A stretch of DNA of 7,223 bases from an uncultured Holophagaceae bacterium (lineage in GTDB: Bacteria > Acidobacteriota > Holophagae > Holophagales > Holophagaceae). Location of the stretch: NCBI GenBank assembly GCA_903919165.1, contig CAIXHJ010000289.1, positions 1 to 7,223 of the forward strand. Reading direction: 5' to 3'. The notes under the pieces were generated by a model that searched no databases, was not told the origin of the DNA, and saw only the letters and a list, made by a program, of their open reading frames with translations. Numbering within the stretch: the first letter of the stretch is position 1; every line of letters starts with the position of its first letter. The translations under genes and the position numbers were made by a program. Shown piece after piece: positions 1 to 5,299 of this stretch.

Positions 1-550
1 CAAAGTAGACCTCGTTGGCATACATCTCCAGGATCTGTTTCTTGGAGTAGGCCTTCTCCAGCTTGCGGGCGAGGATGATCTCCTTCAGCTTCCGGTCAAG
101 CCGCTTCTGCCGCTTGGCGGTGACGGTGCGGATGAGCTGCATGGTGAGCGTGGACGCCCCCTCCCGCCGCCGGCCGAAGCTCGTGACGAAGTTCCAGCCG
201 GAGCGGGCGATGCCCCAGGCCGACACCCCGCCGTGCTCCCAGAAATCCGTGTCCTCAGTGGCCACCAGGGCATTCACGAAGGCTTTGGGAATGTCGCCGT
301 AGGGGATCACCACCCGATGTTCCTCGGCGAAGATGCCCAGGACGTTGCCCTTCTGGTCGAGCACCTTGGTGATGGTTTTCGGCACCCGCAGGGCAAACAG
401 AGTGAGGAAGCTGTCGGCATCCCGGGACAGCACGGACCAGGACACCACGAGAGTGCCGGCCCCCAGGGTCGAGAGGACGGCGAAGGTCCAGAAGATGCGC
501 CGGATCCAACGTCGGGCGGGCGATGAGGAAGAAGCCTGCTTGGAAGCCAT
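1..550 (-). CDS. Class A penicillin-binding protein / peptidoglycan glycosyltransferase (GT51), N-terminal part
   Basis: Partial gene; the 3' end runs off the left edge and 183 residues are visible. It should polymerise lipid II into glycan strands in the periplasm while anchored in the inner membrane. Seen in the translation: a basic N-terminus (RRWIRR, residues 13-18), one membrane segment at about 18-41, then the GT51 motifs in order. These are ATEDTDFWEHGG (97-108, with likely catalytic Glu99), GASTLTMQLIR (131-141), RKLKEIILA (153-161, with the second conserved Glu157) and KKQILEMYANEVYF (170-183). In PBP1 proteins a transpeptidase domain normally follows, but it would lie outside the window, so a monofunctional transglycosylase cannot be excluded. 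The ATG at 550 is chosen because it directly precedes the basic/TM leader; no strong Shine-Dalgarno is visible. Divergent from nadK with 37 bases between start codons. The family call is firm; the exact PBP1 subtype (mrcA/pbpC-like) is not determined. Confidence 0.93.
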   Translation of the reverse strand, partial: MASKQASSSSPARRWIRRIFWTFAVLSTLGAGTLVVSWSVLSRDADSFLTLFALRVPKTITKVLDQKGNVLGIFAEEHRVVIPYGDIPKAFVNALVATEDTDFWEHGGVSAWGIARSGWNFVTSFGRRREGASTLTMQLIRTVTAKRQKRLDRKLKEIILARKLEKAYSKKQILEMYANEVYF

Positions 551-564
551 GGCTTCAAGGATAC

Positions 565-580
565 CGGTAGAGCGGTAGAG
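565..580. repeat. 8-bp tandem duplication between divergent starts
   Basis: The octamer CGGTAGAG occurs twice in direct tandem (565-572 and 573-580). It sits in the 37-base gap between the divergent start codons of the GT51 gene (550) and nadK (588). It lies where the nadK ribosome-binding site is expected, and each copy carries a weak GAG-type Shine-Dalgarno core. It could be a chance duplication or a small regulatory site. The repeat itself is exact; any function is inference. Confidence 0.5.
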
Positions 581-587
581 TGATGTC

Positions 588-1466
588 ATGGCCCGCCAAC
601 TCATCCTCGTCGCCAAGGTCAAATCTCCGCACCTGGTCTCCACCCTCCGTGAGGCACTGCCGGTGCTCCTGGACCAGGGCTGGACTGTCACGGGCGAGCC
701 CGGGCTTGAGGAGGCCTGGCTACAGGCTGGCCTCGATCGTGCCAGTTTGAAGATCGACCTGAATCTCGGCGCCACCGAGGCGCCTGCGGATCTCTGCCTG
801 GTGTTGGGTGGCGACGGGACCCTGCTCTACGCGGCTCGCCGGGTGGGCCTTCGCGGAACGCCGATCCTGGGGATCAACCTCGGCTCCCTGGGCTTCCTCA
901 CGGCCCATCCGCTGTCCGAAGCCCGCGAGGCGATGGAGGCCTTCCTCGCCGGCGCGCTCCTGGCCGACGTACGCACCATGCTGGAGGTGGAACTCTGGCG
1001 CCAGGGCTTCCTGCTGACCCGGCAGGCGGTGCTGAATGATGCCGTCGTTGCCAAGGGTGCCCTCGCCCGCATCATGGACATGCGCCTCCGGGTCGGCGAC
1101 CAGGATGCGGGCCCCATGAAGGCAGACGGCCTCATCGTGGCCACGCCGACGGGTTCGACAGCTTACTCCCTGTCCGCCGGTGGCCCGATACTGCACCCGA
1201 GCCTGGAGGCTTTCGTCATCGCCCCCATCTGTCCACATACGCTGACCCTGCGCCCCTCGGTCGTGCCCGCCGACCACCCCATCATCATCACCGTGGTGGA
1301 TGCGGGGGACGCCCACCTAACGCTGGATGGCCAGGTGGGCCATCGGGTGCTTCCTGGGGACGAGGTGAAGCTGTACCAGGCCCGGACCAGGATCACTCTG
1401 CTGCAGCGGCCCGGCTTGGATTTCTTCTCCCTGCTTCAGCAGAAGCTCCACTGGGGGGACCGTTAG
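588..1466 (+). CDS. nadK: NAD kinase
   Basis: ATP- (or polyphosphate-) dependent phosphorylation of NAD to NADP in the cytoplasm, the only route to NADP(H). The protein is 292 residues, normal for bacterial NadK. Visible family motifs in order: LVLGGDGTLL (71-80, the GGDG nucleotide-binding motif with the catalytic Asp), INLGSLGFLT (96-105), LNDAVV (149-154, the NE/D motif that contacts the nicotinamide ribose), DGLIVATPTGSTAYSLSAGG (180-199), PICPHTL (213-219) and LDGQ (246-249). The C-terminus FSLLQQKLHWG (280-290) also matches the family. The ATG at 588 gives a start (MARQLILVAK) aligned with the first beta strand of the family; only weak GAG-type ribosome-binding sequence precedes it. The 37-base spacing to the divergent GT51 gene means any promoter must overlap that gene's 5' end. 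No membrane or export signal. The identification is secure. Confidence 0.97.
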   Translation: MARQLILVAKVKSPHLVSTLREALPVLLDQGWTVTGEPGLEEAWLQAGLDRASLKIDLNLGATEAPADLCLVLGGDGTLLYAARRVGLRGTPILGINLGSLGFLTAHPLSEAREAMEAFLAGALLADVRTMLEVELWRQGFLLTRQAVLNDAVVAKGALARIMDMRLRVGDQDAGPMKADGLIVATPTGSTAYSLSAGGPILHPSLEAFVIAPICPHTLTLRPSVVPADHPIIITVVDAGDAHLTLDGQVGHRVLPGDEVKLYQARTRITLLQRPGLDFFSLLQQKLHWGDR

Positions 1467-1480
1467 TCGGCACACCGCCA

Positions 1481-1532
1481 CAGACCGCCGACCCAGAATT
1501 CCATTCCGGCCCTATTGGTCGGCGGCGGTCTG
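1481..1532. terminator. Inverted repeat after nadK, possible terminator or operator
   Basis: Left arm CAGACCGCCGACC (1481-1493) is complementary to the right arm at 1517-1532 apart from a 3-base insertion (one extra GCG unit) in the right arm. The loop is about 23 bases. It begins 14 bases after the nadK stop codon, where a terminator would be expected, and the stem is GC-rich. However, no run of T follows and the loop is large. It is therefore not a canonical intrinsic terminator and could instead be a protein-binding site or an mRNA structure upstream of the oxidoreductase operon. Confidence 0.4.
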
Positions 1533-1570
1533 CGTCAATCCATGCTTGTGACCACAGGCACACCGGGGCA

Positions 1571-1603
1571 GATAGACACTTCAGGACAGGTAGGACGTCT
1601 ATC
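1571..1603. promoter_or_regulatory. GATAGAC/GTCTATC inverted repeat in the leader of the oxidoreductase operon
   Basis: GATAGAC (1571-1577) is exactly inverted as GTCTATC (1597-1603), with 19 bases between. It ends 6 bases before the Shine-Dalgarno of the alpha-subunit gene. It may be an operator or a leader hairpin; 7-bp arms can also occur by chance. I found no convincing sigma-70 -35/-10 pair in 1467-1600, so the operon promoter remains unassigned. Confidence 0.3.
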
Positions 1604-1609
1604 CATGCG

Positions 1610-1615
1610 AGGAGG
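1610..1615 (+). promoter_or_regulatory. Ribosome-binding site that sets the alpha-subunit start
   Basis: AGGAGG lies 4 bases before the ATG at 1620. The same frame is open upstream to a TTG at 1515, but that region has no ribosome-binding site, contains the inverted repeat, and encodes glycine-rich, non-family sequence. Translation from 1620 begins MALKERPKPF and leads straight into the ferredoxin domain, so 1620 is the start used here. Confidence 0.8.
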
Positions 1616-1619
1616 CCCC

Positions 1620-3020
1620 ATGGCCCTCAAAGAACGACCGAAACCCTTCCTGCTCCCAGAGTACTGCAAGGGCTGCGGTCGGTGTCTCGATGCCTGCGCC
1701 AAGGACTGCATCACGCTCAGTGACCAGATCAATCCCCTGACTGGGCTGGTGCCCGTGGAGCTGGATCTGACGAACTGCAATGCCTGTGGCTTGTGCATGG
1801 ACGCCTGCCCGGAGCCCTACGGCCTGCGCCCTGCCCACGAAGGCGAGATCCAGGACTTCGAGCTGGAGGACCCGGCCAAACTCTTCGGCGTTAAACCCTG
1901 CGACGCGCCAGCGCCGGTGGACCTGCCCTCCGAGGTGCTGCCCCTGCCCCGCACGGAGCCTCTGGTCATCAAGGGCACCTACGCCTCCGCCATTGGCGCC
2001 ATCCTCGCGGGCTGCCGACATGTCTATGGCTACCCCATCACACCCTCCACCGAGGGTGCCGAGCTGATGGCGAAATTCCTGCCCAAGCTCGACGGCACAT
2101 TCCTCCAGGCCGTCAGCGAAGTCGCCACCGTGAACATGATGTACGGCACCGCGGGCGCGGGACTCCCCACCATGACCTTCACCTCGTCGCCGGGCTTCAG
2201 CCTGATGCTGGAGGGCGTCTCTTACATGATCGGCTCGGAACTGCCGGGCGTCTTCGTGAACGTCATGCGCGGCGGGCCGGGACTCGGCAACATCGCGCCC
2301 GAGCAGTCCGACATCAAGCTGGCCTGCCACGGTCTCGGCCACGGCAATACCCAGGCCCTGGTGCTGGCGCCCTCCACGCCCCAGGAGATGCTCGACCTCA
2401 CCATGCTGGCCTTCGAGCTCAGCTTCAAATACCGCAACCCGGTGGTGATCCTCAGTGATGGTTACCTGGGCCAGATGACCGGGAAAGTGCAGCTGCCCGA
2501 AGCCATGGTCAAGCCCGGCATTCCCGGGTGGGCGGTCTACGGCGACGCCATGCACCGCAGGAACCTCATCTCCTCGATTTTCCTCACCGAGAGCGACCTC
2601 GAGGTCCACAACATCCACTTGAATGCCAAGTACGAAGCCATGAAGGTGGAGGCACGCGCCGAGACCTTCCTCTGCGACGACGCCGAAGTGGTCCTCATCG
2701 CCTGCAACACACCGGCCCGCACGACCAAGGGCGCCGTGCAGGACCTTCGCCACCAGGGGATCAAGGCCGGACTGTTCCGGCCCATCACCCTCTGGCCCTT
2801 CCCGGTGGAGGAGTTGCAGGCTGCCATCCATGGCGCCGACCGGATCGTGGTGGTCGAAGCCAGCGCAGGACAGTTGGAGGACGAGATCCGACTGGCGCTG
2901 AGCAAGGCCGGCATCCGGCAGTTCCCCGAACTCGAATCCGTCCGCCGCATGGGCGGCGTCCTGCCCCAACAGAGCGAGATCATGGCCCAGGTGCTGGGAA
3001 AAAAGGAGGTCCGCGCATGA
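1620..3020 (+). CDS. vorB: 2-oxoacid:ferredoxin oxidoreductase, ferredoxin-alpha fusion (VorB-type)
   Basis: Part of a cytoplasmic TPP- and Fe-S-dependent enzyme that converts a 2-oxoacid plus CoA to acyl-CoA and CO2 and reduces ferredoxin. The protein is 466 residues. Residues 1-70 form a 2[4Fe-4S] ferredoxin (delta-type) domain. Its first Cys set is C16, C19, C22, C26, with an extra C30, and its second is C53, C56, C59, C63 followed by Pro. From about 115 onward is the alpha subunit: GYPITPSTE (137-145, pyrimidine-side TPP/2-oxoacid motif), MRGGPGLGNIAPEQSD (216-231), MLAFELSFKYRNPVVILSDG (262-281) and a C-terminal transketolase-C-like domain (about 355-455, VVVEASAGQLEDEI). GNIAPEQSD and the FELxxKYRNPV stretch resemble VorB (branched-chain 2-oxoacid) more than KorA, but substrate choice cannot be read from sequence; 2-oxoglutarate or other 2-oxoacids remain possible. 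First gene of the operon; its TGA overlaps the next start (ATGA). Confidence 0.9.
   Translation: MALKERPKPFLLPEYCKGCGRCLDACAKDCITLSDQINPLTGLVPVELDLTNCNACGLCMDACPEPYGLRPAHEGEIQDFELEDPAKLFGVKPCDAPAPVDLPSEVLPLPRTEPLVIKGTYASAIGAILAGCRHVYGYPITPSTEGAELMAKFLPKLDGTFLQAVSEVATVNMMYGTAGAGLPTMTFTSSPGFSLMLEGVSYMIGSELPGVFVNVMRGGPGLGNIAPEQSDIKLACHGLGHGNTQALVLAPSTPQEMLDLTMLAFELSFKYRNPVVILSDGYLGQMTGKVQLPEAMVKPGIPGWAVYGDAMHRRNLISSIFLTESDLEVHNIHLNAKYEAMKVEARAETFLCDDAEVVLIACNTPARTTKGAVQDLRHQGIKAGLFRPITLWPFPVEELQAAIHGADRIVVVEASAGQLEDEIRLALSKAGIRQFPELESVRRMGGVLPQQSEIMAQVLGKKEVRA
3004..3010 (+). promoter_or_regulatory. Strong ribosome-binding site for the beta-gamma fusion
   Basis: AGGAGGT (within AAAAGGAGGT) ends 6 bases before the ATG at 3017, inside the last codons of the alpha-subunit gene. 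It fixes the start of the second subunit gene. The frame is open far upstream (to 2528), but that stretch is an out-of-frame shadow of the alpha gene with arginine/proline-rich, non-family sequence. Confidence 0.88.
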
Positions 3021-4447
3021 GCAAGTCCAGCGTCATCTATGACAGATTCGAGCGCCACTCCCATGCCGAGGGCCTGAAGGGACACGCCACCCACTACTGC
3101 CCCGGCTGCGGCCACGGGCTGGCCCACAAGTTCCTGGCGGAGGCCATCGACAACCTGGGCATCCAGGATCGCACGGTAGCCATCAGTCCCGTGGGCTGCT
3201 CCGTATTCCTCTACTACTACTTCGATGTGGGCAACAGCCAGGCCGCCCACGGACGGGCACCCGCGGTCGCCCTCGGCCACAAGTTCGCCAATCCCGAGAG
3301 CGTGGTCATCAGCTACCAGGGCGACGGGGACCTGGCCTCCATCGGCCTCGCCGAGACCATCGCCACCGCCCAGCTGGGTGCTCCCATCACGGTCATCTTC
3401 ATCAACAATGCCATCTACGGCATGACCGGCGGCCAGATGGCCCCGACCACGCTGATGGGTCAGATCAGCACCACCAGCCCCTCGGGCCGCAGCCAGTTCA
3501 ATGGCCAGCCCATGAAGATGGCCGAGATCATCGCGGGCCTCGACGGCCCCATCTATGTCGAGCGGGTGGCCCTCTTCGACGCCAAGCAGCGCATCAAGGC
3601 GAAGAAGGCCATCCAGAAGGCCATCCAACTCCAGGTGGAAGGCCGTGGATATTCGTTCATCGAAGTGCTGGCCGAGTGCCCCACGCACTTGAAGATGTCG
3701 CCCGAGGACACGGAGAAGTGGGTCAAGGAGTCCATGGAGCCTGTGTACCCCCTCGGCGTGAAGAAGGACCTTACGGTCGAGCCCTGGTTCAGGCGGAATC
3801 CGCCCAGTTTCGATGGCGAGAAGATCCTCAGCCTGACCGGCGCCACCTCTGAGCATCCCATCCGCCACTGCCAGGGCTTCCCCACGCATCTCGCCTTGCA
3901 CGACATCTCACTGAAGCTTGCCGGTTCCGGCGGCGACGGCGCCCAGACCGCCGCCATGCTCATCGCCCGCTCGGCCATCAACGAAGGCTTCGATGCGACG
4001 CATATCCCCAGCTATGGCCCTGAGAGCCGCGGCGGCACCTCGTATGCGGACGTGCACGTGGCCGAAGAGGAAGTGCTGAATCCAGGATCGCCGGATCCTC
4101 AGGTGCTCATCGCGTTCAACGCGCCGAGCCTCGCCAAGTTCGGCCCCACGGTGCGCAAGGGTGGCACGGTCATCTATGACTGCTCCGTGGTCTCCGATGC
4201 CCCCGACCTGGATCCCAGCATCAAGGTCTTCCCCGTGCCCTTCACCGGCATCGCCACCGACCTGGGCAAAGCCGTGGTGAAAAACATCGTGGCCCTCGGC
4301 GCCCTTCAGGCGGCCACCCAGATCTTCCCGAAAGAGACCATGCTCACCGCCATCCGGGTGGCTCTGAAGGACAAGTGCGCCCTGATCCCCCTCAACGAAG
4401 AAGCCTTTGCCTGGGGCATCAAGTCAGTGGAAGCACTCGGCAACTGA
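3017..4447 (+). CDS. 2-oxoacid:ferredoxin oxidoreductase, beta-gamma fusion (VorA/VorC-type)
   Basis: Carries the TPP-binding beta subunit and the gamma subunit of the same enzyme in one 476-residue chain. Beta part (about 1-255): YCPGCGHG (27-34), SPVGCSVF (57-64), AHGRAPAVALG (77-87), the TPP/Mg motif QGDGDLASIG (101-110) to INNAIYGMTGGQMAPTT (129-145), and CPTH (221-224). Gamma part (about 290-476): a Rossmann-like nucleotide-binding loop GSGGDGAQ (303-310), where the usual GGQG reads GGDG, then SYGPESRGGTSY (332-343), the gamma-subunit signature. A linker of roughly 40 residues (about 255-295) joins them. The start overlaps the preceding stop by 4 bases, implying coupled translation and 1:1 stoichiometry with the ferredoxin-alpha protein. 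Beta and gamma are separate polypeptides in the archaeal four-subunit enzymes. The family is certain; the substrate (branched-chain versus other 2-oxoacid) is inferred only from VorA-like sequence. Confidence 0.92.
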   Translation: MSKSSVIYDRFERHSHAEGLKGHATHYCPGCGHGLAHKFLAEAIDNLGIQDRTVAISPVGCSVFLYYYFDVGNSQAAHGRAPAVALGHKFANPESVVISYQGDGDLASIGLAETIATAQLGAPITVIFINNAIYGMTGGQMAPTTLMGQISTTSPSGRSQFNGQPMKMAEIIAGLDGPIYVERVALFDAKQRIKAKKAIQKAIQLQVEGRGYSFIEVLAECPTHLKMSPEDTEKWVKESMEPVYPLGVKKDLTVEPWFRRNPPSFDGEKILSLTGATSEHPIRHCQGFPTHLALHDISLKLAGSGGDGAQTAAMLIARSAINEGFDATHIPSYGPESRGGTSYADVHVAEEEVLNPGSPDPQVLIAFNAPSLAKFGPTVRKGGTVIYDCSVVSDAPDLDPSIKVFPVPFTGIATDLGKAVVKNIVALGALQAATQIFPKETMLTAIRVALKDKCALIPLNEEAFAWGIKSVEALGN

Positions 4448-4465
4448 TTCACCACGGAGGCAGCC

Positions 4466-4750
4466 ATGACGGATACCGCCATCCAGACCACCCTCAACGC
4501 CGAGGAATGGAAGATCGTCATGGCCCTCCGGGAGATTCCCGACAGCCCGCTGCGTTCAAAGGTCTCTGGCCTGCTGGCAGAACTCACGCGCTTCGTCCAG
4601 CAGCCTCGTTGCCTGGGCATGCAGAGCGACGGCTTCCCCTGCGGTACTCCTGACACCAGCTGCGAAGAGTGCCAGCAGATGCTGGACGTCCTCGAAGACC
4701 TCGCTGCCAGGGTGCCCGTTGAAGCGGCCTTCAATCCACCTTCCTCTTGA
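4466..4750 (+). CDS. Small four-cysteine protein in the oxidoreductase operon, function unknown
   Basis: A 94-residue soluble protein that I do not recognise. It has no signal peptide or membrane segment. GGAGG at 4456-4460, 5 bases before the ATG, supports this start. It begins 18 bases after the stop of the beta-gamma gene, so it is very probably co-transcribed. The N-terminal half (about 12-46, with EEWKIVMALREIPDSPLR then VSGLLAELTRFV) looks helical. The centre carries C49, C59, C66 and C69 (CX9CX6CX2C, including SCEECQQ), and a further helix follows at about 69-83 (QQMLDVLEDLAARV). The four cysteines could bind Zn or an Fe-S cluster, which would suit a partner of a ferredoxin-reducing enzyme, but this is inference. 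Codon use matches the upstream genes. The last 20 bases overlap the 3' end of the convergent gene. Confidence 0.8.
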   Translation: MTDTAIQTTLNAEEWKIVMALREIPDSPLRSKVSGLLAELTRFVQQPRCLGMQSDGFPCGTPDTSCEECQQMLDVLEDLAARVPVEAAFNPPSS

Positions 4751-5120
4751 GGCTCATCGGACCGGTGGCGACCGGTGAAGTCCATGTGCCTTCCATGGAA
4801 TTGCCATCTTCCGAAACGGTGGCTTCAAAATCCATGGTCTGCTCGGATACTTTCAATTTGCCTTCTTTCACCTTGGCGCTGGTGAAACGATCCGAGAAGT
4901 CGCCCACCGCTGTGCCGAACCAGGTTGTTTCACCCTTGAGGGAGTTGCCTGCGCTGGAGGTGATCTTGGCGGTCAGTTTGCCTCCGACCCCGTTGAATTC
5001 CCATTTCCCTTCCCAGGTGCCAACAAGCTTGGCCGCCAGCGCAGCATCATCCGCGCGGGCCGCGGGAGAGAATGTCAGCATGACTACTGGGACAAGGAAT
5101 AGCCTGCAAATCTTCAACAT
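4731..5120 (-). CDS. Small exported beta-rich protein, hypothetical
   Basis: A 129-residue protein with a clear Sec signal peptide: MLKICR, a hydrophobic core at 7-19, and a probable signal peptidase I site after ARA (21-23), leaving about 106 mature residues. The mature part has no Cys. It is rich in short alternating strands with repeated GTW/GKW turns (LVGTWEGKWEFNG 32-44, LKGETTWFGT 61-70, DGNSMEGTW 105-113), suggesting a small lipocalin-like or beta-sandwich fold in the periplasm. No catalytic motif is visible and I do not assign a function. The start is supported by GGAGGA at 5127-5132, 6 bases before the ATG, and by the signal peptide. It converges with the four-Cys gene, with the two 3' ends overlapping by 20 bases. 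Third-position GC appears lower than in the oxidoreductase genes. Confidence 0.8.
   Translation of the reverse strand: MLKICRLFLVPVVMLTFSPAARADDAALAAKLVGTWEGKWEFNGVGGKLTAKITSSAGNSLKGETTWFGTAVGDFSDRFTSAKVKEGKLKVSEQTMDFEATVSEDGNSMEGTWTSPVATGPMSLKRKVD
4761..4776. repeat. ACCGGT hairpin just past the four-Cys gene
   Basis: ACCGGT (4761-4766), loop GGCG, ACCGGT (4771-4776) gives a perfect 6-bp stem with a 4-base loop. It starts 10 bases after the stop codon of the plus-strand operon. No T run follows on either strand, and it lies inside the coding sequence of the convergent gene (its Pro-Val-Ala-Thr-Gly stretch). It could weakly slow or end transcription of the operon, or simply be a codon-level coincidence. 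Confidence 0.3.
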
Positions 5121-5142
5121 GAGGAGTCCTCCGATGGCGCCG

Positions 5143-5172
5143 ATTCTAGCGGCTCCAGGTCATGCCAGACAA
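5143..5172 (-). promoter_or_regulatory. Predicted sigma-70-type promoter for the exported beta-rich protein
   Basis: Read on the minus strand: TTGTCT (5167-5172) as -35 and TAGAAT (5143-5148) as -10, separated by 18 bases. The -10 matches consensus at 5 of 6 positions and the -35 at 4 of 6. Transcription would start near 5136, leaving a short leader that contains the GGAGGA ribosome-binding site. Position and spacing fit well; there is no experimental support. Confidence 0.45.
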
Positions 5173-5299
5173 CAATGGAAAGGAGAGGTCGGCTGGGAAC
5201 AGGGTTTGTCCGTATAGTATCCTCGCCCGCGCGGGGCGTTCCCTGGCAGGGTGGGCACGGACGGTGCCGAGGGCCGCGGCGGTGGCTGTGGACCGGCTC

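Noticed and set aside
720..1316. Minus-strand open frame opposite nadK
   Set aside because: Antisense shadow of a gene with all NAD kinase motifs; no family resemblance of its own.
1599..2969. Long minus-strand open frame (456 codons) opposite the alpha-subunit gene
   Set aside because: It is antisense to a gene with unmistakable ferredoxin and VorB motifs. Its translation is His/Gly/Gln-rich low-complexity sequence typical of a shadow frame in GC-rich DNA, with no plausible ribosome-binding site or family motif.
2528..3016. N-terminal extension of the beta-gamma gene
   Set aside because: The frame is open, but it overlaps the alpha gene out of frame and encodes Arg/Pro/His-rich sequence. 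A strong AGGAGGT lies 6 bases before the ATG at 3017, where family sequence begins.
2537..3901. Long minus-strand open frame (454 codons) opposite the alpha and beta-gamma genes
   Set aside because: It spans the junction of two real genes on the other strand and shows Ala/Gly/Leu/Arg-biased composition without recognisable motifs; a GC-rich shadow.
4747..5217. Plus-strand open frame opposite the exported beta-rich protein
   Set aside because: The opposite strand has a proper signal peptide, ribosome-binding site and promoter-like sequence. This frame has none of these and is Ser/Pro/Val-biased.
5206..5218. TTGTCC and TATAGT elements resembling promoter boxes on the plus strand
   Set aside because: They are almost adjacent, without the 16-18 base spacer, and no plus-strand gene lies downstream.
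5224..5268. Two small GC hairpins (CGCCC/GGGCG at 5224-5238 and GGCAC/GTGCC at 5254-5268) downstream of the cNMP-DUF1003 gene
   Set aside because: Five-base stems are expected by chance in sequence this GC-rich, and neither is followed by a T run on the minus strand, so I do not call a terminator.
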